Source of the DNA: Pelagibacteraceae bacterium
GTDB taxonomy: Bacteria; Pseudomonadota; Alphaproteobacteria; HIMB59; GCA-002718135
Length of the DNA: 9,958 nt
Reading direction: 5' to 3'
Assembly: GCA_002718135.1 (NCBI GenBank)
Contig: PBDN01000019.1
Coordinates: 51,988 to 61,945, forward strand
Shown: piece by piece, positions 1 to 6,290 of the stretch
How positions within the stretch are numbered: position 1 is the first letter of the stretch
Layout of the letters: each line of letters opens with the position of its first letter
The notes under the pieces: model-generated
What the model saw: the letters and a program-made list of their open reading frames with translations, nothing else
Databases searched by the model: none
What the model was told of the DNA's origin: nothing
Made by a program: the position numbers and the translations under genes

Positions 1-347
1 GTACCGAAATAGTTCATCTGCCTCTGACCTAAAAATGCATCTGCTCCGGTCTTGGCGATAGTGCCACCAGAGTCAAGAGACTCCAAGTGCGCAAAATCCT
101 TCATCCGTTCCTTCATCTTCGCGGACAAAGTACAGATGATCTCGCCTCGCTCCGTACCCGACATTTTAGGCCAAGGACCATTGTCAAAAGCATCTCTCGC
201 CGCCGCAATAGCAGCATTAGTGTCTGCGACACTTGCAACTGGGATATTAGCGATAGCTTCGCCGTTATAAGGATTAAACGTTGGCTTGGTCTCCCCGCCT
301 TCCGCGTCTACAAATTTGCCATTGATATAGAGTTGATAGGTATCCAT
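1..347 (-). CDS. NAD(P)-dependent aldehyde dehydrogenase, N-terminal part (runs off left edge)
   Basis: An open frame reads leftward from an ATG at 345-347 to the window edge without a stop, giving 115 codons. The translation has the start of an aldehyde dehydrogenase: an N-terminal strand with YINGKFVDA (residues 7-15), then FNPYNGE (24-30), where the family usually has NPATGE, then the alanine-rich helix ADTNAAIAAARDAF (41-54) and LDSGG (91-95), where the family usually has the E-x-D-x-GKP segment. The family oxidises aldehydes to acids with NAD(P)+ in the cytoplasm. The catalytic Cys and Glu lie outside the window, so activity cannot be judged. AGAGG about 7 bases before the ATG is a good ribosome binding site. 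It lies 79 bases downstream of the hydroxy-acid dehydrogenase gene on the same strand and is probably co-transcribed with it. The aldehyde substrate is unknown. Confidence 0.88.
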   Translation of the reverse strand, partial: MDTYQLYINGKFVDAEGGETKPTFNPYNGEAIANIPVASVADTNAAIAAARDAFDNGPWPKMSGTERGEIICTLSAKMKERMKDFAHLESLDSGGTIAKTGADAFLGQRQMNYFG

Positions 348-402
348 GTCCCGACCTCTGGATTTCTTTCTGTTGAATTCGTAGGAACTTATCTCAGGCT
401 AC

Positions 403-415
403 ATGGACCGTCCAT
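403..415. repeat. Short near-perfect palindrome between the two leftward genes
   Basis: ATGGAC, one base, then GTCCAT form two 6-base arms in perfect inverted symmetry. The site lies between the stop of the hydroxy-acid dehydrogenase gene and the start of the aldehyde dehydrogenase gene. The one-base centre is too small for an RNA hairpin loop and no T-run follows on the minus strand, so it is not a terminator. It could be a protein-binding half-site pair or chance. Confidence 0.25.
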
Positions 416-426
416 ACGGCAGAGCT

Positions 427-1683
427 TCAGACCCGAGGTTGAAAATCTTCTGAGGAATAGGCACGGGGATGCCGGACAGCAATCTGCCGTAACTCTTCTA
501 CATTCTGGCAACCGAGCTGGCCGAGAGTCGCGCTTAAATCATCAATAAAAACGTCGATCAAGTGGGCCGGCCCCTTTTCACCCAGAGCACCAAGGCTCCA
601 AAGAAAAGATTTGCCAGCAAATGCGGCGTCCGCGCCCAACGCAACCGCCCTGGCTGCATCTACACCTGATCGAACACCGCTATCGTAGATCAATGTGGTT
701 TTTTCGCCCACCCGTTCTGAAATCTCTGGAAGCACATCGATCGGAGCCGGTAAGGCATCGATCTGCCGGCCGCCATGGTTGGTGACAAACAAACCGTCTA
801 GGCCAAGTTCCACAGCCCTCTCTGCATCATCCGGATGCATGATACCTTTCAGGACGAGTGGACCCTGCCACTTATCTCGGTAGAGTTTAATTTCGTCCCA
901 AGTGAAGGCACCACCACTCTCCCGCCGGATGAAGGCAGCGGATTCTGATATACTTAAGCCAGCGTCCATATAGGGTGCAAGCGATGTAAATCGTGGAATT
1001 CCATTGCGGCGCAGCGAATGCATCCAATGAGGGGAGCGGATAGCGTCCATTCTAAGGCGCATCGTGAGTTTGAATGGGTTCATTATGCCACTTTTCACTT
1101 CGCGTGGGCGCGTCGTGCGAGTCGGTGTATCGACCGTCAACACGAGTACATGGACACCTGCCTCCTTGGCACGGCGCACTAAATCGAGCCCGATCTTGTG
1201 ATCGTTTTTTGAGAACCTATAGAGCTGTAACCACAAAACATCGGGTGCAATCTCGGCAGCGTGTTCAACGTCGATGCCCGACAGCAATCCAAGCGTATAT
1301 GGGATATTCGCCAACTGAGCGGCGCGGGCGAGATAGGTCTCTGCCCCGGGGAACGTAGTTCCAGGCCCACCGATGGGTGCGATCCCTATGGGTGCAGCAT
1401 ATGGTTTGCCGAACAATCTCGTATCCGCCGGAGGTGGTGCGACAACCTTACCATAGCGCGGTATCATCTCGACAGCGTCCAAGGCAGCCCAGTTACGTTG
1501 AATTCCGGTATCGGCACCAGCCCCGCCGTCAGCATATTCAAACGCAAAATTCGGAAGTCGGCGGCGCGCCCGGTCTCGCAAATCTAACGCGGTTGGAAAC
1601 CTTCGCTTTAAGGCAAGCTGTTCGAGCGTCGGTATGAAGGCAGGCTTGGCAAAAGTGTTATCGACTGACGAGGCGTCTGGCAT
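427..1683 (-). CDS. FMN-dependent alpha-hydroxy-acid dehydrogenase (L-lactate/mandelate dehydrogenase family)
   Basis: This enzyme oxidises a 2-hydroxy acid to the 2-oxo acid using FMN. Numbering below is for 428 residues from an upstream TTG at 1713; subtract 10 for the preferred ATG at 1683 (418 aa). Family landmarks run in order: FEYADGGA (58-65, Tyr60), the FMN strand APIGIAPIGG (107-116), LQLY (162-165), LTVDTP (192-197), the catalytic block TNHGGRQ (311-317, base His313 and substrate-binding Arg316), and the FMN-phosphate site DSGVRSG (344-350). Residues 212-250, basic with aromatic residues, occupy the loop that anchors lactate and mandelate dehydrogenases of this family to the membrane. 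I infer a membrane-associated, quinone-linked enzyme and not an H2O2-forming oxidase. The TTG start has no ribosome binding site at a usable distance; AGAAAG lies about 9 bases before the ATG. Substrate is not predictable. It is the first gene of the leftward pair with aldehyde dehydrogenase. Confidence 0.92.
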   Translation of the reverse strand: MPDASSVDNTFAKPAFIPTLEQLALKRRFPTALDLRDRARRRLPNFAFEYADGGAGADTGIQRNWAALDAVEMIPRYGKVVAPPPADTRLFGKPYAAPIGIAPIGGPGTTFPGAETYLARAAQLANIPYTLGLLSGIDVEHAAEIAPDVLWLQLYRFSKNDHKIGLDLVRRAKEAGVHVLVLTVDTPTRTTRPREVKSGIMNPFKLTMRLRMDAIRSPHWMHSLRRNGIPRFTSLAPYMDAGLSISESAAFIRRESGGAFTWDEIKLYRDKWQGPLVLKGIMHPDDAERAVELGLDGLFVTNHGGRQIDALPAPIDVLPEISERVGEKTTLIYDSGVRSGVDAARAVALGADAAFAGKSFLWSLGALGEKGPAHLIDVFIDDLSATLGQLGCQNVEELRQIAVRHPRAYSSEDFQPRV

Positions 1684-1790
1684 CAGGAAATCTTTCTGGT
1701 GCAGAATATTCAAAAATTTCGTAACATCATACTCTTATTTTATACCCTTCTGCCATCTCTGATCTTCTGGCTATTTTACCTGTTTGAGAC

Positions 1791-1819
1791 CTTATAATTT
1801 ATCTATACCAAACCATGAA
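1791..1819 (-). promoter_or_regulatory. Possible promoter for the leftward operon
   Basis: Read on the minus strand, TTCATG (1814-1819) and TATAAG (1791-1796) are separated by exactly 17 bases. The -10 matches TATAAT at five of six positions; the -35 matches TTGACA at only three. It lies about 110 bases before the ATG at 1683, in an AT-rich stretch where such matches arise easily by chance. Confidence 0.2.
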
Positions 1820-1834
1820 GGTACCGAAGACTAG

Positions 1835-1854
1835 CACCGACAATTCTACCGGTG
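1835..1854. promoter_or_regulatory. Candidate operator: inverted repeat CACCG-N10-CGGTG
   Basis: Two 5-base arms in inverted symmetry are spaced 10 bases apart, giving one helical turn and a half between half-site centres. The repeat lies just upstream of the candidate leftward promoter, a sensible place for a dimeric regulator. The arms are short, and no regulator gene is in the window, so this is a weak inference. Confidence 0.15.
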
Positions 1855-2103
1855 TGTGACTCAAATTTTTCCGATGAAAATCTCTTAGTTAGCAATTTAT
1901 ATACATCTGCCCCAGCAAACAGTCAGCAGGCGCGGGAAGCGTTTGGCAGATAATAGAATTCTGACCACCCTGCATGATGGAAATCGTGCAACCATCGGGA
2001 CGACTAAAAAGGCTCGCTGACGCAGTCTAAAGTTCGTGGACAAAGCAATTTCCAAGACGGTAGAGTTCGTTGTTCAACTGAATAAATAAATGCTCAAAAT
2101 GGG

Positions 2104-2109
2104 TATACT
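2104..2109 (+). promoter_or_regulatory. Isolated -10-like element TATACT
   Basis: TATACT matches the sigma-70 -10 consensus at five of six positions and lies about 110 bases before the hydratase start. No acceptable -35 hexamer lies 16-18 bases upstream (that position reads AATAAA-like). It could belong to an activator-dependent promoter or be chance. Confidence 0.15.
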
Positions 2110-2156
2110 AGCAATGGACAAGGCTTCGTAGAGGTAATTTACTTGGGGGAACAGGG

Positions 2157-2191
2157 TGAATAGATTGCTCTCTAGATAAACTCGTTATTCA
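2157..2191. promoter_or_regulatory. Candidate operator: TGAATA ... TATTCA inverted repeat
   Basis: Perfect 6-base arms TGAATA and TATTCA are separated by 23 bases and end 29 bases before the ATG of the first rightward gene. The interior shows little further symmetry apart from TCTAGA near the centre. The position suits a regulator site for the catabolic operon, but the arms are short and AT-rich. Confidence 0.15.
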
Positions 2192-2207
2192 TTTATGCTG
2201 GAAAGTC

Positions 2208-2215
2208 AGAAGGGA
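2208..2215 (+). promoter_or_regulatory. Ribosome binding site AGAAGGGA for the hydratase gene
   Basis: A strong Shine-Dalgarno-like stretch ends 5 bases before the ATG at 2221. It supports this start even though the resulting protein is about 15 residues longer at the N-terminus than the family core. A second possible site (AAGGTGG near 2255-2261) precedes an in-frame TTG at 2266. Confidence 0.5.
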
Positions 2216-2220
2216 AATCG

Positions 2221-3066
2221 ATGGCACGAAATCTGAAGTCCTTCAGCCGCCCAAAAGGTGGTACTTTGAAAAAATCTTACGAAATGATAATCGCGAAACG
2301 GCGGAAGGGCGCCTTGGAGATCCAGTTTAATCGGCCGGATCGCCTTAACGCGGTGAACGAGCAAATGGCCGAAGAAATCATGCACGCAATGGATGCTGTA
2401 GAACTTGACCGCAAAACTGTTGCGGTCGTTCTTTTCGGTGACGATCGGTCTTTCTGCGCCGGCGCTGATCTTGGGGGTTTTCAGGATTTACCGGAAGACC
2501 GATATGACAATTATCGCGCTCGCTACAATCAAAGAAAAAACCGACTCTTGTATCGTTTCTTAATGAACTACACGAAACCAGTCATATCCGCGGTAGAGGG
2601 GTATTGTCTGGGAGGTGGGTTCGAGATGGCGATGATGGGGGATTTTATCGTTGCCAGTGAAAGTTCTAGCTTCGGCCTTCCGGAGGGTAAACACAGTTTG
2701 ATACCGGGCGCCGGTGGCACACAAAATCTACCTCGCCTTATAGGCGCACCATTAGCGAAGGAATTGATATGGACGGGCCGACGGATTTCGGGCACAGAAG
2801 CTAAGGAATATCGGATAGTAAACCACGTGGTGGAAAAGGGAAAAGCACTTGCCAAGGTGCGAACTATTATCGAGGAAATGAAGGGCGTCGGCCCTCTTGC
2901 GACGATGATGACGAAACAATCTGTAAACCGTGGGGTGGACATGACTCTGCAACAGGGGTTCATGCAGGAATCCGACCTAGCTTACATGCTATCTTGGTCG
3001 GAGGATCGAGAAGAGGGCCTCAAGGCATTCGCGGAACGTCGCAAGCCCGATTTTAAAGGACAATAG
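2221..3066 (+). CDS. Enoyl-CoA hydratase/isomerase (crotonase family)
   Basis: A 281-residue crotonase-fold protein that probably adds water to a 2-enoyl-CoA to give the 3-hydroxyacyl-CoA. Visible landmarks are NRPDRLNAV (37-45), the CoA/oxyanion segment SFCAGADL (77-84), GGGFEMAMMGD (131-141) and FGLPE (151-155) followed by IPGAGGTQNLPR (161-172). Glu135 and Glu155 align with the two catalytic glutamates of rat mitochondrial hydratase (Glu144 and Glu164), so true hydratase activity is likely; isomerase or lyase activity is less likely but possible. The C-terminal AERRKPDFKG is typical. The first 15 residues are a basic extension; the family N-terminus begins near KKSYEMI, so an internal TTG start at 2266 is an alternative. 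First gene of the rightward block, 16 bases before the thiolase-fold gene, whose own AGGAAAAGGA ribosome site fills that gap. It could supply the 3-hydroxyacyl-CoA to that protein. Confidence 0.93.
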   Translation: MARNLKSFSRPKGGTLKKSYEMIIAKRRKGALEIQFNRPDRLNAVNEQMAEEIMHAMDAVELDRKTVAVVLFGDDRSFCAGADLGGFQDLPEDRYDNYRARYNQRKNRLLYRFLMNYTKPVISAVEGYCLGGGFEMAMMGDFIVASESSSFGLPEGKHSLIPGAGGTQNLPRLIGAPLAKELIWTGRRISGTEAKEYRIVNHVVEKGKALAKVRTIIEEMKGVGPLATMMTKQSVNRGVDMTLQQGFMQESDLAYMLSWSEDREEGLKAFAERRKPDFKGQ

Positions 3067-3082
3067 GAAAAGGAAAAAGCAT

Positions 3083-4264
3083 ATGGCTCAGAGTTTCCTA
3101 AAAGATAAGGATATTTGCATCGTCGCTTACGGCGAGACCAAAATCGAACGACGCGGCGGCCGGTCAGCGTATGAAATTGCCGCCGAGGTAGCAGAGCAGC
3201 TTTACAAGAAAACCAAGCTGGGCCCTTCAGACATCGATGGTGTTACCTTTACTGTACCACTCAGCGAGTGCTCTAACCCATTCTGGTCAGGTTACGCCAC
3301 CGAATATCTCGGTATTTCTGCAAAGTGGTTGCAGACCAGCGATTTAGGCGGTGCGTCAGCAATAGGTAACATTGCCCGGGCTGCAATGGCCATCAAATCG
3401 GGATTATGCGAAACTGCAATGATTCTCGGCGTTGATGCACCTTCGACACAGTGGCGAGCATATTACGGTAGTTATCGGAACCAGTTCTGGGATCCTGTCG
3501 GCGTTCAGGGACCACCCGGCGCGTTCGGGCTCCTGATGAACCGGTATGAACACCAGTACGGGCTTGATTTTGAGGGTCTCGGCGCCCTCGCCGTAGCACA
3601 GCGTAACGGCGCTATTAAAAACCCCAATGCATATGAAAAATTGCGTCAAAAAATCACGGTCGAGGATTACATCAACTCGCGCCAGGTTTCGTCGCCACTT
3701 CGTCTTCTCGACTCCGTGATGTGGTGCGACGGTGGCAATGGCCTCATCGTCATGAAAACCAGCCGTGCCAAAAGACTGGGCTTAACCAACCGGGTTTACC
3801 CGATCTCATATGCGGAAATATCCAACTATAACTGCGCCAAACAGACGCCAGATATCACTGAAACCGGCCACTCAATCGTTGGCCCACAGGTTCTGAAACA
3901 AGCCGGAATGACGTCTAAGGATGTGGACATGTTCCACCCTTATGATGACTTTCTATTCGCGGTGATGCTTAAGACCGAACAGATCGGGTTCGCGCGTAAA
4001 GGCCGTGGTTCGCAGTTCCTGAGGGATACTGACCTAGGGCCTAAGGGAGATCTACCTCTTAATACCGGAGGTGGCCAGATAAGTTGTGGACAACCCGGCC
4101 TCGCCGGTGGCGGGGTAAACTTAAGTGAAGCAGTCCGGCAATTGATGGGTGAAGGCAAAAGCCGTCAAGTGCCTGACGCCCGTAATGCACTGGTAACTGG
4201 TATCGGAGTAATCCCTTATGGCCGCAACTGGGGTACGGCAAACGCTATGGTCTTGGTCAATTAG
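3083..4264 (+). CDS. Thiolase-fold protein without thiolase catalytic residues; probable SCP2/Ltp2-type aldolase
   Basis: A 393-residue protein of the SCP2/non-decarboxylating thiolase-like group. The N-terminal IVAYGETK (13-20), the helix after the nucleophile position (91-106), the central PLRLLDSVMWCDGGNG (205-220) and the C-terminal NTGGGQISCGQPG (327-339) define the family. The residue where thiolases have the nucleophilic Cys is Gly90 within DLGGASA; the catalytic His of the usual GHP motif is Gln337 in GQP; and the C-terminal second Cys is absent (TGIGVIPYG, 372-380). Claisen thiolysis is therefore unlikely. Known relatives paired with DUF35 partners, such as Ltp2 of steroid side-chain degradation, do retro-aldol cleavage using tyrosines. 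Tyr287 in HPYDDF (285-290) is a candidate equivalent, by inference. The adjacent DUF35 gene 16 bases downstream supports a two-protein complex. The product would be an aldehyde or ketone plus a short acyl-CoA; substrate unknown. Annotation as acetyl-CoA acetyltransferase would be misleading. Confidence 0.88.
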   Translation: MAQSFLKDKDICIVAYGETKIERRGGRSAYEIAAEVAEQLYKKTKLGPSDIDGVTFTVPLSECSNPFWSGYATEYLGISAKWLQTSDLGGASAIGNIARAAMAIKSGLCETAMILGVDAPSTQWRAYYGSYRNQFWDPVGVQGPPGAFGLLMNRYEHQYGLDFEGLGALAVAQRNGAIKNPNAYEKLRQKITVEDYINSRQVSSPLRLLDSVMWCDGGNGLIVMKTSRAKRLGLTNRVYPISYAEISNYNCAKQTPDITETGHSIVGPQVLKQAGMTSKDVDMFHPYDDFLFAVMLKTEQIGFARKGRGSQFLRDTDLGPKGDLPLNTGGGQISCGQPGLAGGGVNLSEAVRQLMGEGKSRQVPDARNALVTGIGVIPYGRNWGTANAMVLVN

Positions 4265-4280
4265 AAAGCGGAGACGAGAA

Positions 4281-4742
4281 ATGCCAAAGACAGAAATTAA
4301 ACCCCGTCCACTCCCGAAACCTACTCCCTCAACCCAAGCTTTCTGGGACGGTGCGAAGAAGGGCAAGCTGATGCTACAGTGGGATCCTAAGGCGCGCAAA
4401 TACCAGTTCTGGCCGCGGGAAAACAGTGTTCATACAGGTAGGCGAAATCTTCAGTGGAAAGCGACTTCAGGGAGAGGTGAGCTTTATTCATACACCGTCA
4501 CCTACGTGCCAACACCTGGCTTTGAGAACCGTGTACCCTACGTGATCGGTATGGTGGAACTGGACGAGGGCGTCCGGATTATTGCGAATATGTTAAACTT
4601 GACACCCGAAGATGCTGAGATCGGCATGCGAGTAAAGGTCGCATGGGAAAAATTAAGCGATGAAATTACTTATTTCGCGTTTGAACCCGATAAACGGCCA
4701 CCCAGAAAGGCCAAGGGTAAAGCTGGTTTAAAGAAAAAGTAG
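4281..4742 (+). CDS. DUF35 OB-fold protein, partner of the thiolase-fold protein, zinc-ribbon cysteines absent
   Basis: A 153-residue protein of the DUF35 (acyl-CoA-associated OB-fold) family. The N-terminal helix STQAFWDGAKKGKLMLQ (17-33) and the OB-fold start SGRGELYSYTVTY (64-76), followed by PYVIGMVELDEGVRI, are characteristic. Relatives usually carry a rubredoxin-like zinc ribbon with two CxxC pairs between these parts. Here the equivalent stretch (about 34-60, WDPKARKYQFWPR and following) keeps the fold's aromatic/Pro-Arg signature but the whole protein contains no cysteine. The tail is very Lys-rich. In known systems the DUF35 protein (ChsH2) binds and activates the thiolase-like aldolase. 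The ATG at 4281 is chosen because GGAG lies just upstream; an in-frame upstream ATG at 4218 would overlap the previous gene by 47 bases. It ends 6 bases before the synthetase start, so translation of the two is probably coupled. Confidence 0.87.
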   Translation: MPKTEIKPRPLPKPTPSTQAFWDGAKKGKLMLQWDPKARKYQFWPRENSVHTGRRNLQWKATSGRGELYSYTVTYVPTPGFENRVPYVIGMVELDEGVRIIANMLNLTPEDAEIGMRVKVAWEKLSDEITYFAFEPDKRPPRKAKGKAGLKKK

Positions 4743-4748
4743 CCTAAG

Positions 4749-6290
4749 GTGAAGCTTGCAACCCTAATTCAGGATTGCGCACTGCGCCATCCCGACAGGG
4801 AAGTCATGGTCTGCGGTGATCGACGTCTTTCATTTGGCCTATTGAATACAAATGCTAACCGGTTAGCAGACGCATATGTCGCTCGCGGAATGAAGAAGGG
4901 GGACCGTATAGCGATGTTCCTGCCAAATAGTGCGGAACTTATTGAAGCTATGTGTGGGGTCGCAAAATCCGGTGGGATCATTGTTCCAATTGCTGTCCGG
5001 CTGGCAGCCGCAGAAGTTGCTCATATCCTTGGTGACTGTTCGCCATGGGCAGTTTGCTACACACCGGCGCAGCGGGACATCGTTCATTCGGCAATCAAAC
5101 AGCTAGAGAATCCACTTCTGGTCGTTTTCGATGGCGAAGCAGGGGAAGACGAGATCACTTTCGACCAGCTAATGTCGGAGGGCCGAGATATTCCCCCTCC
5201 GCCTTTATCAGCAGACGAAGACAATCTAATGCTGGGATATACCTCTGGGACGACCGGTCGGCCCAAGGGTGCTCTAGCCACGAATACCGCGCTTGTATTG
5301 ACCGGCGGCTTTATGAACCTCGCGGAGTGGGAACTGACGCCAAAGGACCGCATACTCGCAACGACGCCAATGGCGCATCGAACCGGTCTTGGTCGAGTCG
5401 CTAACGCCGTTTGCTGCGGCTGTACAGTGGTCATCATGGATAAGTTCGATGCCGTCGCGGCAGTGGACCTGATTGAGAAGGAGAAGATTACCGTCATTGG
5501 CCTAGTTCCCACCATTGCTCGAATGCTAATACCGGAAATTGAGAAACGTCCCAAAGCATTGAGATCGGTGAGGCTTATGGTGGCAACCGGTGAAGCTTTT
5601 CCTGTTCCAGTAAAGAAACGGTTGGCCGCAGTGGTGCCGAATATAGGCTTGTATACATTTTTTGCCCAAACAGAGGCGGGGTTCATCACAGGACTAAGGC
5701 CTCACGAGCAGGCCTCTCACCCCGAGTCATGCGGCCGTGCAGTGCCCGCTGTCGAAGTCCGTATCGTCGATAAAGACTTTAATGATGTAGCAACTGACGT
5801 GGTGGGCGAGATAATCTGCCGTTGCGGCCCCCCTGGTATGATGTCGATGCCGGAGTACTGGAATAATCCCGCGGCGACACAGGCCGCTATCCATCATGGG
5901 TGGCTCCGCACCGGCGACCTCGGACGTATGGACGCAGACGGATATATCTACTTCGTCGATCGCGCTAAGGACATGATCGTGTCTGGCGGACTTAACATCT
6001 ACTCCCGGGAAGTGGAGGATGCGTTGGAGGCGCATCCTGCGGTGAACGAGGCTGCGGTAATCCCCATTCCCGATGAAGAATTTGGTGAATCGGTCTTTGC
6101 TTACGTGACCCTGTACGAGGGCAAAGACGTGAAAGAACAAGATCTTATAAATCACTGTCGAAGCCTTATAGCTAGCTATAAGAAACCCAAATTCGTCCGG
6201 AAAATTGATACCTTGCCACGAAATAGCACTGGCAAAGTTGTCAAGATGGCCCTTCGCGAGAGTGCACTTGCGGAAACAAACGGAAACTGA
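4749..6290 (+). CDS. Acyl-CoA synthetase / AMP-dependent acid-CoA ligase
   Basis: A 513-residue ANL-superfamily enzyme that activates a carboxylic acid through an acyl-adenylate to its CoA thioester. Motifs run in order: the P-loop YTSGTTGRPKG (164-174), PMAHRTG (207-213), the A5-like FFAQTEAG (304-311, where most have YGxTE; Glu309 retained), GWLRTGD (384-390), the hinge DRAKDMIVSGGLNIY (404-418), and PRNSTGK (490-496) with catalytic Lys496. All core elements are intact, so it should be active. The start is GTG, chosen because the family N-terminus (residues 5-30, with HPDREVMVCGDRRLSF) would be cut by the next ATG (codon 20); the ribosome site is weak, which suits coupling to the gene 6 bases upstream. 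The substrate pocket cannot be read reliably; medium-chain, aromatic and phenylpropanoid acids are all possible. It overlaps the next gene by one base and probably provides the entry step of the pathway. Confidence 0.93.
   Translation: MKLATLIQDCALRHPDREVMVCGDRRLSFGLLNTNANRLADAYVARGMKKGDRIAMFLPNSAELIEAMCGVAKSGGIIVPIAVRLAAAEVAHILGDCSPWAVCYTPAQRDIVHSAIKQLENPLLVVFDGEAGEDEITFDQLMSEGRDIPPPPLSADEDNLMLGYTSGTTGRPKGALATNTALVLTGGFMNLAEWELTPKDRILATTPMAHRTGLGRVANAVCCGCTVVIMDKFDAVAAVDLIEKEKITVIGLVPTIARMLIPEIEKRPKALRSVRLMVATGEAFPVPVKKRLAAVVPNIGLYTFFAQTEAGFITGLRPHEQASHPESCGRAVPAVEVRIVDKDFNDVATDVVGEIICRCGPPGMMSMPEYWNNPAATQAAIHHGWLRTGDLGRMDADGYIYFVDRAKDMIVSGGLNIYSREVEDALEAHPAVNEAAVIPIPDEEFGESVFAYVTLYEGKDVKEQDLINHCRSLIASYKKPKFVRKIDTLPRNSTGKVVKMALRESALAETNGN

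Larger units (their letters stand above)
1684..2220. other. Divergent intergenic region with no convincing gene
   Basis: About 540 bases separate the leftward pair from the rightward operon. It is more AT-rich than the flanking genes and contains frequent stops in the frames I translated. The longest reading I noticed (a rightward run of about 40 codons ending in TGA near 2023) resembles no family I know. The spacer must hold promoters for both directions. Weak candidates are a leftward promoter at 1791-1819, an inverted repeat at 1835-1854, an isolated TATACT at 2104-2109, and an inverted repeat at 2157-2191. I saw no tRNA, terminator hairpin, riboswitch or IS end. It is an unusually long spacer for such a compact locus and may contain operators for a regulator encoded elsewhere. 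Confidence 0.7.

Noticed and set aside
87..548. A 153-codon rightward open frame over the left-edge genes
   Set aside because: It overlaps the aldehyde dehydrogenase and hydroxy-acid dehydrogenase coding sequences on the other strand and its translation has no family features.
1710..1730. Tiny leftward leader frame of six codons (ATGATG ... TGA) just before the hydroxy-acid dehydrogenase
   Set aside because: No ribosome binding site at a suitable distance and no attenuator-like hairpins; probably chance.
1905..2023. Short rightward frame of about 40 codons in the divergent spacer that could be a gene remnant
   Set aside because: The peptide resembles no transposase or regulator I recognise and its only plausible start is an internal TTG giving about 25 residues.
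4218..4280. Upstream in-frame ATG extending the DUF35 protein by 21 residues
   Set aside because: It would overlap the thiolase-fold gene, add a basic segment absent from the family, and lacks the ribosome site that precedes the ATG at 4281.
5084..5689. A 201-codon open frame antisense to the acyl-CoA synthetase
   Set aside because: The sense strand carries the P-loop and other ligase motifs; the antisense product shows no recognisable domain.
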